A stretch of DNA of 64,000 bases, taken from positions 8,828,515 through 8,892,514 of the forward strand of contig NC_064048.1 of the NCBI RefSeq assembly GCF_932526225.1, written 5' to 3'. The notes under the pieces were generated by a model, which was not told the origin of the DNA, made no database searches, and saw nothing but the letters and a program-made list of their open reading frames with translations. Shown piece by piece: positions 35,960 through 49,100 of this stretch. The translations under genes and the position numbers were made by a program. This stretch comes from Nematostella vectensis. Its lineage: Eukaryota > Cnidaria > Anthozoa > Actiniaria > Edwardsiidae. Numbering within the stretch: the first letter of the stretch is position 1; each line of letters begins with the position of its first letter.

Positions 35960-36228
35960 TATTGAAAGAAGGGATTCCATACTTAATGATTCCATTTAAT
36001 GAGTCTCCATACTAAGGGATTACATGCTAAAGTATTCCATATAAGAAGACTCCATAATAAGGGATTACATGCTAAAGCATTACATATAAGAAAATTCCAT
36101 ACTAAGAGATTACATGCTAAAGTATTCCATATAAGGAGATTCCTTACTAAGGGATTACATGCTAAAGCATTCCATATAAGGAGATTCCATACTAAGGGAT
36201 TACATGCTAAAGTATTCCATATAAGGTT
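35960..36228 (+). repeat. 45-bp minisatellite, 5-6 copies
   Basis: Unit containing GGGATTACATGCTAAAG, with starts at 36016, 36061, 36106, 36151 and 36196. It begins just after the receptor stop codon and lies in the 3' flank or UTR. Its ORF is a repeat artefact. Confidence 0.9.
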
Positions 36229-36439
36229 AGAATTTTATTTGATTAGGAAAATTAAGAATTTAATTTAATTTTTGATTTCATAACACTCTTTTATTGACGC
36301 TTATTTTTATATAAATGATTTTTCGGTCGATATTTGGTATCTTTTTCTGATTTCTTGATAGCAGATTAAGGGAATGATAATGAGGTCACCCATAAGTAAA
36401 CAATTTACGGCTCAAAAATTATGAATCTATCATGCTAAG

Positions 36440-36556
36440 TTCAAACGTCGTATTATCCATGAGCCGTATTCAATGCAAATGCGTGCAAATAAATCAAGTT
36501 GATTGTTTTATCTTCATTTGCATTGAATACAGCTCATGGATAATACGACGTTTGAA
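36440..36556. mobile_element. Fold-back repeat, 42-bp arms
   Basis: TTCAAACGTCGTATTATCCA, then TGAGCCGTATTCAATGCAAAT, pairs with 36514-36556 with one or two mismatches across a loop of about 34 bp. Short hairpin element. Confidence 0.85.
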
Positions 36557-36899
36557 TTCAACCTCAGTTTATTTTTGTATGAATGAGTTTACAGGATTTG
36601 TCATTTTGACTATTTGCACGTATGGTTTTCTTGTGTTTTCTTTTTCTATTCTTGTCTTTCTCAATATGCAGATTAGATTTATATGTATTTCATTTTTATT
36701 CGAGTCAAAATGAGGTGAGGTGAATTTCTTAGCTCTTAAAAAAACCCATGAATTTTTCAATATCCATTTCGCGGAGATCTAAACAGCCATATCTTTGTTA
36801 TTGTTTTCATTTAATATTGTTTTCATTTAAACTAGGTGATAAAGTAAGTAACAAAGAAAATATCTGAAGACAAAATGGCGTCTGACAAAGACTCTCTAG

Positions 36900-37082
36900 G
36901 AAAATATTCGGGGCACAGCCACGCCCGTACTGGCCATTCCGTTTAATTTTTAAAATTATTGGGGGGATACAGAAACATCAAGAAAATATTGGGGGCATAG
37001 CCACGCCCCTATGGGTAGGGGGGGGGGGGGGTAGGGAAGTGCATGCGCCCCGTCCCATCTCGCACCTCCTGATACGGCCCTG
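36900..37082. mobile_element. Poly-G repeat element, family GGAAAATATTTGGGG, copy 2
   Basis: Matches the word order of 21193-21347: AAAATATTCGGGG, GCCACGCCC, ACTGGCCATT, AAAATATTGGGGG, poly-G, CGGCCCTG. Non-coding. Confidence 0.65.
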
Positions 37083-37144
37083 TTTAAGCAGCTGTGGCCG
37101 TTTATTGAAATTCTCTGTGTTTTTGAAGCCTTTTAATAAGGTAA

Positions 37145-37605
37145 TGATACCTATTATCGGACACTTTAGCTTTACGCTTAAATATCTCGCGTACAAAACA
37201 CAATTGAGTCTTAGCTTTTACAGCTAGAAAGCACTGACTATTTAACATAATAATTCGACCAATTTAACTAAAAATTCGATGGTTAAATTTAGGAGAAAAC
37301 AATCGTTCGTAAGACGTGTGGTGAAGCCCTATTATCGGATACCTAGCCCTATCATCGGACATTATTGTCCTCGCCTATTCAAGTCACAGATAGGATTTCA
37401 ATCGCCATTTTGCGGTGCGTGAGAGAAAATCATTTCTAGTTTTGCGAAACAATAAACACTCGTAAAAAGCTACGGAATACATGTTTTCTGAATGTTGTTT
37501 CTTCGATTCTATGGGTCATTTGTCGGCGTGTTTTCTATTGTTTGAGATATTTACGTTTTTTTCGAGTGTCCGATAATAGGGCACTGTCCGATAATGGAAC
37601 CACTA
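37145..37605. mobile_element. Possible TIR element with TATTATCGGACA subterminal repeats
   Basis: CCTATTATCGGACAC occurs at about 37150, with variants at 37330 and 37350. Its complement GTGTCCGATAATAGG occurs at about 37567, then TGTCCGATAATGG at 37588. The inverted arrangement suggests a non-autonomous element. No ORF. Confidence 0.55.
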
Positions 37606-38091
37606 TCTTGAATTCTCAATTGTGTTTTGTTTTGCAAGGAATAATTTCTATTGCTCTTTGATGATCTCAAAATAATAAAATAGCTGCAGGTTCATTAAGC
37701 AGTCCTTCTTCGTAGGCTCGATTTCCAGCTCGTTTCTGTGAGACCGCAGTCTAGCGACGGCTGGAAATCGAGACTATCTTCTTCGTCATTTTTTCTTATT
37801 CTTTTATAAAATACAAAGCTCGTCAGTGAGCAAAATAAAGATTTTAAAAACGTTTTGACTTGATTGTCGGTTATGTATGTTATGTTATGTATGTCGGGAT
37901 AAAGGGATGTTTAAAATAGCAACTAAAACAAGCAAATGTTGTACTGAGGGGACCCCCATCCCCGTCGTTACAATTTGATTTGTTGACAAAGCTATACATT
38001 CTGAACACATTGGATGCAGAGGGGCCCATCCGCCGAGACACGACCCCCAAACCTCTCCCCATGGAAAGTGGAAGCACGGGTGGAAGCACGG

Positions 38092-38456
38092 GTGGCCTAG
38101 TGTGTTAGTGCGTCGGCCTCTCACCGCTGTGGCCAAGGTTCGAATCCTGGCTCAAACTGGGGATTTTTTCCGGGTTCCTGCCATGATTCGAATTTGTGTC
38201 ACAAGTGAGTTAAAGTTATTCTCCCGTGTTTCCAGTCTTCTCGGATAAGGACACTAAACCCGAGGTCCCGTCTCTTCAAGCTGCACTACATTAACCTGAA
38301 CCGGGACGTAAAAGAACCACTGGGGACGAAATAAACCCTCTGGCAGTGACCACCCCCAGTAACAGTGCTTAGTAACCGAGGGCCATATGTTAGAAAACTG
38401 TATATTCGGTTAAATATGCTACCCTCGATAAACAAAGATTACAAAGACAAAGACAT
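38092..38456 (+). mobile_element. tRNA-derived SINE
   Basis: The 5' part is tRNA-like: an A-box-like TGGCCTAGTGTGTTAGTGCG (38093) and a B box GGTTCGAATCC (38137-38147), the internal RNA polymerase III promoter. A non-tRNA body follows (GGATAAGGACACTAAACC..GGTCCCGT) and then an A-rich ACAAAGACAAAGAC tail. The duplicated GTGGAAGCACGG just upstream may relate to insertion. It is not a functional tRNA because the body cannot fold as a complete cloverleaf. Confidence 0.85.
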
Positions 38457-39010
38457 AATCCGCCGCTACTGGCCTCTATTTCGAGAATGCTACATTCTTC
38501 AAATATAGTAAAAACTCCGCCTTTATCGATATACTCAAACTTTATCAATCATTATACAAAACGCATTTTAATGATAAAACAGCTCTTCTAAACAAGCACT
38601 TCTAGGATTCAAGATATTAGAGTACAAACAAAACATATTCTACATAAAAACAAAGCATGGTTTGTTATGGCAGGAGAAAACTATACTAAAAGATAGGTAT
38701 ATCTGTTTGAAGACAGTTTCGCAAACAGTGCATCGTGGCGACAAATCAGTGCACAAGAACAAATCCTCGAACTGAACAGTTCTGATAAAAAAATATATAT
38801 CCTGAAAGTGTTTGGGACGTTCATGTCGTAGAAACTGGAGTTAGAATTATGTGCATGTCTGTCAAATACACGTCATCCGCAAAGAAAACGTGATAATGGT
38901 TCAACAAAGTCTGTTCTTCAAACCTTAATTCCTACTGCCACATCCCTAAAGACTGTTTTTCGACAAATTTAAAATGTGTATTCTGTACATATCTACACGC
39001 TACCTACGAT
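38457..39010. other. Downstream flank of cstf3, no gene seen
   Basis: Lies 3' of the cstf3 stop codon on its strand and probably holds its 3' UTR. An ATTAAA on the minus strand near 38570 is a possible polyadenylation signal. Confidence 0.4.
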
Positions 39011-40029
39011 TCAATGTATCCTCTTTTGCTGCCTAGCCCGGTAGATATCATGGCTTGGCGGGGCCACTGTCGAACCCTCGTCGTCACTATCCCCGCCCCC
39101 CGGCCGCTTAACACCTCTCTTTTGATCAGTATCCATTTCTTCGTCGAGTCCGTTCTGTGTGTCGCCAATGGGGCGATCTGGGAGAGTACACTCGGCGAAG
39201 AGTCGCATTAGCTCCTCGATGACGACAAATGGACCCTGTAAGGAGAAATTGTTGAAGTCAGACATATGGGCCATGCGAGAGAAAATTGTTAAAGTCAAAC
39301 TAATGAGCCATGCGAGAGAAAATTGTTAAGGTCAGACAAATGGGCCATGCGAGGGAAAATTGTTAAAGTCAAACAAATGGGCCATCCGAAGGAAAATTGT
39401 TAAAGTCAGACAAATGGGCCATCCGAGGGAAAATTGTTAAAGTCAGACAAATGGGCCATGCGAGAGAATTTTTTTAAAGTCAGACAAATGGGCCATGCGA
39501 GGGAAAATTGTTAACGTCAGACAAATGGGCAATGCGACGGAAAATTGTTAAAGTCAGACAAATGGGCCATGCGAGAGAAAATTGTTAAAGTCAGACAAAT
39601 GGGCCATGCAAGGGAAAATTGTTAAAGTCAGACAAATGGGCCATGCGAGGGAAAATTGTTAAAGACAGACATATGGGCCATGCAAGGGAAAAGTTCAAGT
39701 CAGAAGAATGGGCAATGTGTGGGGGCATTATTGAAGTAGGAAGAAGAGGAAATACAAGGCGGAAATTTTCAGGCGAAGCGAAGTGATAACATAGAAGATA
39801 GGAACAGGCAATCAGTGTAATGGGCGAGTAAGTTAATACAGGGAAGTTAGGAGTGTAGAATGATAATAACGGAATTAATAACGACGGCGACGATAATGAT
39901 ACTGATAGTCATTATGGTGGTAAAGATGAACACGTAGAAGGTTGATGATAGTGAGTATGGTACTGATGATGACGATGATGATGATGATGATGATGATGTT
40001 GATGATGATGTTGATGTTGATGTTGATGT

Positions 40030-40085
<56 letters not shown>

Positions 40086-40092
40086 GTGATGG

Positions 40093-40160
<68 letters not shown>

Positions 40161-43100
40161 GCGATGGCGATGATGATGATGATGACGACGACAACGACGA
40201 CGACGATGATGATGATGATGATATTGATGATATTGATGATGATGATGATGATGATGACAATGCAAATGATGGTGATGATCTTTACCTGGAAGGAGTTTGG
40301 TGGAGGCATTAGTGTCATAAGATGCGCTGCGGCAGGAGGAACAGGGAACACTCCCCCAGGGACAGAGCTGAAACCGACTTAACAAGAACAAACACAGGAT
40401 TACATTATTGCTAAAATGAATGGCACGTTATTACATTGTCACTCGCATAACATGGTCCTTGAGAGCTACGGCAAATTTTACATTTTTTATCAGAGACCAT
40501 CAGTAATCCCAAGCATACAAGTCTTGTGCACACTTTCGACAAGATGAACCCGCACAACCATTTTTTTCATGTGTGTTTTTTTTCGTATGAATTACGAAAA
40601 CGAATTATTCACAAAAAATTAAAATAATAGAACGGCAGATGGGAAGAACCCGATTTGTTTCTTTTTGTGTAACTGTGTTTTGTAGAAATGTTCTTTGCGC
40701 ACGCGCACGTTGTAAGGCGTGTTCGTGAGTGAACTGGGCCTTAGTAAACAACAAATACATCTCGAGGTGGAGACCAATGGCCCGCAGGCCCATCGACCCC
40801 CCACTCCGCTATTTTTTATGATTATTATAAAAAAAAAAGAACACTCAAGCAAACGAAAGTACAACAAACTTCTTCGTGGCTTGGTGGAAACGCAGCTTCT
40901 TTCAACTGCAGGATAGATTTGGACTATTTATGGTAGCCTACCCAACCTCCCCTCCCCCCAACCCAAACACAGCCTGAGCCTGAGTAACAGACTCACCAGC
41001 CCCAGCTGTCGGCTTGAAAGGAGTCATCTGTGACGTGTCAGGAAGAGGGAAGCGAACAGTCTTTTCCTCTTTGACCTCCTCTAACGGGTTGTCCGTGCTG
41101 GACTGGGCAGTCGAAATGTTTGTCACGTGGCGCGATGGGCCCTAAAACAACATGGCTGGAAATGTATGTTTTGCGTCTCTGTAAAACAGTTGTTTCACTG
41201 ACGTTTTGTGTAGTAGCCTTTTTGTTGGAGCCCTGAAGACGAGGTATGGATATTTATAAAGGGTAACATTAAATAACGGGGGAGGTTCTAGGGGGGGGGG
41301 GGGGCAGGAGGCCCCGCCCCCCCCCCCTATTTTCAGACATTTGGCTTAAAAAAAAACAAGAAATATAAGGAATTGTTTACAACTGAGAAATACATCGGTG
41401 TATTTGCAAGAATAAAGGACTTCAAAATAACTACCGATTGAAGATCTAATGCCTTATCTATGATAACTTATTGAAATTATCTCAGTTACTTGCTTGAATT
41501 AGCCGATGGAAATGCATTCTTTTAGTGAGTTGGTATTGTGCGGAAGGGTTAAATAAGGGCGTGATGGCCTTTTTTAAGGTAGGAACAGAAAGACGAGAGG
41601 TCAGAGAGACAGGGAGAGGAGGGTCCAGACAGCCATACAAAGAAAGGTAACGCTTACGGTGTATCCCATGATTTTGAGTTCCATAGGCGAGCAGGGAAGC
41701 AAGTCAAGGAAGCGATAGCGATCCACAAGGACAGCTGTCTCATGTTGCTCAAATTCCTGCAAAAACACAATTATGTTCTACTAGCCACGAGACAGGCGTA
41801 CAGTAGCGGATCTAAGGGAAGGCTTTAGGGGGTTTTAACCCCATCCTTGACCAAGAGAACGTATTCTGGGCTCTTTGCTGCATGCCTAAGTATTTATAAT
41901 AGCATGATAATATCTTATAACATGATACATTTTTATGTATTCTGTACAAGTTTGCCCAGTAACGGGTTTAGGGGTAGGGTCTAGGGAGCTTAAACCCCCT
42001 CTTGGGCTTCCTTAATTGGTACGTGTTTTATCGATTAAGCTGCCTGCTAAGATAGGAATTTGTATCTATGTGAGTCAGAAAGCCAAATGTAACGAAAGCC
42101 ATTGTGTCAAATCCAAGCTTCACCAAAAAGTAAAACACATACAAAACGCAAACACAAGGCGAATATAAAAAGCACACTTACTTCTTTATACACTTGCAAC
42201 CTTCTCTTCTCCACCTTCAGAATACTAGACAGGTCACCACTCGTGGTCTCGAACTCTATGAACTTCGTCCAAACGTCGCTGTAAACAAGATAAATACTTA
42301 GAAGTTCTGAGTATCTGTTAGCCTCCAGCTTGTTATCCTAGCAAAATGTAAAGTTCAGGAGAAAGTATCTGTTTTAATCGGCTGATTTGTGATCGCTTTT
42401 GCAATGTTTTCGTTTGAACTTAGTAAATGGATTATAAAACTTTATTTTTAGATGGTTATTTTGAAATTTCTTCGCATAAATTGTCTTTAAATATTAAATG
42501 TAAACAATAACAAAGGTGTGACTTTAACCTCTCCGATCGATTAACCAACCGCCTGAATATCATGGCCTTGATTACATCTTGGCAACTCTAACGTTAAACT
42601 CAAAGAGGACCTCGGTATCTCGAACCTCCCGCTCGGATCAGTACCCACATACCTGGCTTTCTCTTTAGGCATTGTACTCAACACCTTCTCAAAGAGGACA
42701 CGTGTATTGTTATCATCTGCAAGGAGCAAAACACTGGTAAGAAAAGCAACTCTATAAAGTCCCCCCCCTCTCTCTCTCTCTCTCTCTCTCCAAATAGAAA
42801 AGAAACAATAATAATCGGGGTTTAATGTAGCCTGGGTACGTGAGGCCCGAGCTTTACTTGTTTACTGTCACGCCGGTCTTGGCTACGAGGAGTCCGTTTC
42901 ACCAGTTTTGGCTTAAGATGCTAGTATTAGTTTGGCACGTGATCGCATTTTATTTTTGCGCACTGCATAAATATTATCCATGGTTCTTAATTACGCGTGA
43001 TGAGTCCCCCACGAATATTTCCCCCGAAAGTTGCGCACCGTAGTAAAAGGACCACAGGAAGCGCAAGACTTTGCGACTCCATCCCGTAACCATCCGCGTT

Positions 43101-46100
43101 GAGAATAACAGAAAAGATTGGTTACACGGTGTTCGCTCCAGTTACGCACATTTCGAGCCTCTGGTACCCAGGGTAGGTTGAATGAGTTGTTTGCCTCTAA
43201 GCGCGTACATACTAAAGTATAGACAATATCTTTTGGGTAGATGAGAATCATTGTGCGGTGACAAGTCTTGAGCAGTTGGTATAACAGATTCAGGTCATGA
43301 AACTGTAGTATTTCTATAGTTTCTCTTCATCGAAACACCAGCATTGTTTCAGTAGCTTTCGTTTCGTAACAAAGTGTTACGAGTGCGGGCAAGGTGTAGG
43401 ACCGTGTGGAGAACGGGGGGAGGGGGAGGAGACGCTTCTTTCGCCTCTCTCCCCATCCTTCATCCCCATTCTCCGCGCGGACAAAAACGCTGGCTGGCAT
43501 CCAGGGAAGGGGATTTACTCACATATTATATCCACGACGCCACTCGGGTTGTTAGTTTATCCATGGATTTTTAAGTGCAACCATATTTGAAAAAGCTGTA
43601 CTTGGCAGGGGAGAATAAGCAACTCACCATTCAGGTGTGACAAGTAGTCAACATAGGGGAGGACAAAGTCAGCCTCGTTTGTGTATTTCTGTCGTACAAC
43701 AAGCACTAAGTTAGTAACTCCTAGCACAAGCGAGGGCAGAAGACACAAGGTACAGCAAAAAGACACAAGCGACTGCAATAATACACAAGGTACAGCAAAA
43801 AGACACAAGCGACTGCAATAATACACAAGGTACAGCAAAAAGACACAAGGTACAGCAAAAAGACACAAGCGAGGGCAGAAGACACAAGGTACAGCAAAAA
43901 GACACAAGCGACTGCAATAATACACAAGGTACAGCAAAAAGACACAAGCGACTGCAATAATACACAAGGTACAGCAAAAAGACACAAGCGACTGCAATAA
44001 TACACAAGGTACAGCAAAAAGACACAAGCGACTGCAATAATACACAAGGTACAGCAAAAAGACACAAGCGACTGCAATAATACACAAGGTACAGCAAAAA
44101 GACACAAGCGACTGCAATAATACACAAGGTACAGCAAAAAGACACAAGCGACTGCAATAATACACAAGGTACAGCAAAAAGACACAAGCGACTGCAATAA
44201 TACACAAGGTACAGCAAAAAGACACAAGCGACAGCAATAATACACAAGGTACAGAGAAAAGACACAAGCGACTGCAATAATACACAAGGTACAGCAAAAA
44301 GACACAAGCGACTGCAATAATACACAAGCGACTGCAATAATACACAAGGTACAGCAAAAAGACACAAGGTACAGCAAAGACACAAGGTACAGCAAAAAGA
44401 CACAAGGTACAGCAAAAAGACACAAGGTACAGCAAAGACACAAGGTACAGCAAAGACACAAGGTACAGCAAAAAGACACAAGCGACTGCAATAATACACA
44501 AGGTACAGCAAAAAGACACAAGGTACAGCAAAATGACACAAGGTACAGCAAAAAGACACAAGGTACAGCAAAAAGACACAAGGTACAGCAAAGACACAAG
44601 GTACAGCAAAGACACAAGGTACAGCAAAAAGACACAAGCGACTGCAATAATACACAAGGTACAGCAAAAAGACACAAGCGACTGCAATAATACACAAGCA
44701 ACAGAAAAAAAGACACATACCTTCAGTCCCAGTTCGAATATTTTGAAAGCGACGGCTTTGTCCTGTCAAACAAGAAAACCTTGTCATGCAGATCGCCCTC
44801 ACTTTTATCCTATTTTTTATCTTTGCCTATACTTTGATCGATCAAAATTTACGGAGGGTTCTTTGGTTCCCTTCGCGCTATTCCGAGTAAACGTGATCGT
44901 TAATTATTGGGTGTCACGCGCTCTCAAAAAAAAAAACACCACGGAAGAGCCAGGGTTATCAAAATTTCAAAGATGTGTTCATCCTGGCACTGGTACAGAG
45001 AACAGACATCTTACTCCTCACCTTGCCACAGTAATACTCCATCAGGGCAGATGCAACGAACACCTACAACGAGAATCACACTTTAGGATACAGTTGGTGT
45101 TTGTGAATATGGGGTGAGCTTTTGTTAACATTTTTTTTAATTAGAAAAGCTGACTTTTTTAAAATTTTGATTTAATGAAATGATTTCCATTAATATTCTT
45201 CATTGGAAAATCTTGTTTCACTAAGCACTCTCTTTAGATTAACTGATTTCCTTGCGCATTTTTATTCAAATACCTTACAAGATAATGCATCCTTCGATGC
45301 ATCCTTCAAATTTTTCAAAAAATATAAGGAAATTTCCAGAAGAGGCGTGGCTGTGCCTCACAACTTTCTTGAAAATTCTGTACCGTGCCCACCCCCCCCC
45401 CCCCCCCCCAATATTACGAGGCCTTCTTCTTATGACTCTGATACTTACATGAAAGTTCGTACGAGCGTCCTCACGTGCTCTTTTGAATACCGATCGGCTC
45501 TCCTTCACACCCTCAGCACGCCGGGAGAACCTCATATACTGGATGAACGCCTGTGTTGTGAAAAGAAGTTTAGACTAGCCAAGCCTCATATTCTGACCGG
45601 GTTACCTGTGCTTTCAGATAAGCCTTTTAAATAACACAAGTAACCTGAAGCTGACAGAGTAAGGCATACTTGTGTATTTTGTTCTTGTGAACTGGCTAGA
45701 AAAAGTACAGACAACCTGTAGAATAACTAGTGGGCCTGCGTTGGCGTGGGGATCAGGGAAAGAAATCAAGACAAGGTCCACATGGCATGTTTGACGCCTC
45801 AATAAAAACAGAGTAGTCTCGCTGACGTTTTGAGAGGCCTTCGTCTTGTGCTACAGAGGCGTAAAACCATTTCAACCATCCATGTGTTGATCTTTTTCCC
45901 AGGTTTACTTTAAGAGCATTATACTAAAATCTTACCAATGTAGGGTCGACATTTTCGAGTGCGATATATTTTTCATATATTTCTTTCGCTTGTTGGAATC
46001 GCATTCGTCCCTGAAAACGTACAAATTGCACACTAAGGATCTACTAACATACGAAGGATTAGGACACCTTTATAGATCGCTTAAAGAACAACATCACACA

Positions 46101-49100
46101 CAACTGCTGGATTGACCGGCTCTACTGTAGAACGATAAGGGTGCAGATTTTAAAACAATTCTCAAACAATTTTTGAAGAAAAATTCGAGATCGGCATTGA
46201 GAAGAGAATGTGGTTTTGGAAGTGCAAGTCGTATGAGGTATTTCTGCCATTGTTGTTTAACTACATTTAGTTATACTCGAACATCAAAAAGCAATAGGTA
46301 AATAGTGTAAACACACAATCTGTTTACACAAAAATTTTAATCACTGAGTTTGCAAGAGGAAAAACTACAACTTTCGTCGTTTTGAGACAGAGCAAAATCC
46401 TTATTCCTGCAGATTTTTGTACTTTGTGAACAATAATAATGTATAATGTAGGCATTAAATATGATAAAAGTATCGGTAAAATTGGGCGAAAATTCTTTTA
46501 AATGTGAATATTCGTTAGCCCAAGTGTGGACCGTTTACACAGGGATCGACAAATACACAGAACGGCGGATGAAAGATCGCTTATAACCGTTGCAAAAATT
46601 TAAAAGTGACAGAATTGCAAGTAATAAGCAATGATAATTACAATAACGGGATGAGGGCGCTTTTGAACTTCGGTAATTGGACACCAAAATTAAAATCTCA
46701 AATTCCCTGCTTATATAAGCCCTCCTGTCAAATTAGTGGGTAGCGAGATAGTGAACAGGTGTTTCCTAATTACCAATCCTGCGTACTTGTGTGTGAGAGG
46801 AAAGATTTGAAAGGTAATCCCGTTATTATCCTCACCGTTATTTGGAAGCATTAGGGGGGGGGGGGGGGGAGGGGTTGCCGTTCCTTGCACAACTGTTTGA
46901 TCGGCATCAAAGACGATACCTACTAAAGCGATAACTTGTTGGCTCGCTAAACAAAATTCACAAAAAGTTGAGCAATCACAATAAGGGTTAATTGATGTCA
47001 TATTCAAGGCCTTAAAATTGGTTGTATTTGGAACCGGAACTATCGATACTGGGAGGACAAACACAATTCCATTCTTATTTAAATCGAAGAAGGAAATTAA
47101 ATTGGCAACATCTTCGAAGCAAGCAAAAGCAACTTTCAAAATTCAAACGGATCAGGATCCCTTTCATTTATTAAGTGCTTTAAGTACTTTGACGTACTTA
47201 CTTTAAGTACTTTGAAGTACTTTAAGCCAAACACTACGTGATTACAAACGTTAATTCAAGTGTACATATATCCAAAGTAGTGGTCAAAGAAGAACTGCCT
47301 AATCGACTGGAAAACCGCGGTGTAATTTTCTAGTGTTCGCTGGTCCATTTTTTGCTGGAGCCTCACTGCAAACGGTAAAATGAACAATGTCTAACGCATC
47401 TCGAGGGATGTCCGAGTTCGACCTATCCATGACAAGCTACATATTATATGTTCAAGGGGTTCTCATTCTACTCCTAAACTTGCTAACACTTTTAGAGTTT
47501 GCTACAAGTAAAGCTCTGAGGTCGCGTAGAGTATACCTTCTAATGAGTCTAGCGCTTGCTGACAGCATTGTAGGCATCGTTGTTATCGGGTACGCCATCA
47601 AGATGCCTAGACCCGGCTACGATTTGCACCACATATTGAGCACGCGCAAAGAAATGTAAGAATATCTATTTGCCGATATCTGCACATCTATTACAACAAT
47701 AGTTGGCCTAACTTTGGTTTCTATCGATTTGGCCCATCACAAAAAGCCCAGGCTCTGTCAATGAGTAATTTAAACCGACCGGCTCCTTGACCGTTAATAG
47801 AGAGAACATATGGAGTTGTTACAAATCCTCTTTTTTGCAAAAAAAAATTCAACCCAACTTGGTGTAGTACTTGTAGTTGTCTATTATTTACACGTTTAAG
47901 CGATTTAGGGCGCATTTAGGGCTGCTTTAGCGCTGTTCGGGGAAATTTAAAATTCCCTCTATCACTCCCAATAAAGAAAGAAGGAAAGGTTGGCTACTAA
48001 TTTTCAATCAACTCGACTAAATCGCTCGCTTCTCGAAAAATACGCAACGCACAACGATTTCAACAACGGGGGCCGATCGCCCGATGAAGTTTTCAAGCTC
48101 AAATCGTCGCTTGAATTGACTTCAACAACCTTCAAGTATCCTTCAACAACCTCCAAGTATCCTTCAACAACCTCCAAGTATCCTTCAACAACCTCCAAGT
48201 ATCCTTCAACAACCTCCAAGTATCCTTCAACAACCTCCAAGTATCCTTCAACAACCTCCAATTATCCGCGTCCCATCTAGACCGTCGACGGAATTCATGC
48301 ATGACTGCTCCCAAGGGACCCAATTTGACAGGCGCATTGTTTCCGTTGGCCAATAGGAGTACACCGACCCATCGTTAAGTAAAGTTGACGGAATTCATGC
48401 ATGACTGCTCCCAAGGGACCCAATTTGACAGGCGCATTGTTTCCGTTGGCCAATAGTAGTACACCGACCCATTGTTAAGTTAAGTTGACGGAATTCATGC
48501 ATGACTGCTCCCAAGGGACCCAATTTGACAGGCGCATTGTTTCCGTTGGCCAATAGGAGTACACCGACACATTGTTAAGTTAAGTTGACGGAATTTATGC
48601 ATGACTGCTCCCAAGGGACCCAATTTGACAGGCGCATTGTTTCCGTTGGCCAATAGGAGTACACCGACACATTGTTAAGTTAAGTTGACGGAATTCATGC
48701 ATGACTGCTCCCAAGGGACCCAATTTGACAGGCGCATTGTTTCCGTTGGCCAATAGGAGTACACCGACCCATTGTTAAGTTAAGTTGACGAAATTCATGC
48801 ATGACTGCTCCCAAGGGACCCAATTTGACAGGCGCATTGTTTCCGTTGGCCAATAGGAGTACACCGACCCATTGTTAAGTTAAGTTGACGGAATTCATGC
48901 ATGACTGCTTCCAAGGGACCCAATTTGACAGGCGCATTGTTTCCGTTGGCCAATAGGAGTACACCGACCCATTGTTAAGTTAAGTTGACGGAATTCATGC
49001 ATGACTGCTCCCAAGGGACCCAATTTGACAGGCGCATTGTTTCCGTTGGCCAATAGGAGTACACCGACCCATTGTTAAGTTAAGTTGACGGAATTCATGC

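Noticed and set aside
35999-36268. 89-residue ORF with HAK/HIRR repeats
   Set aside because: Translation of the 45-bp minisatellite. There are no features besides periodicity imposed by the repeat.
38092-38165. Functional tRNA gene
   Set aside because: The B box is good, but the sequence continues into a SINE body and has no complete cloverleaf with matching acceptor stem.
39847-40391. Poly-Ser, poly-Ile, poly-His and poly-Met ORFs
   Set aside because: Frames of the GAT array in cstf3 intron 24. Only the true exon 24 codons (40286-40377) are real.
43557-44802. Three overlapping minus-strand ORFs of 331-376 codons rich in Cys, Leu and Val
   Set aside because: They are three-frame translations of the 20-bp minisatellite in cstf3 intron 18 and have no independent coding signal.
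47990-48353. Repeat proteins STTSKYP and VVEGYLE
   Set aside because: Frames of the 21-bp minisatellite; open on both strands for that reason.
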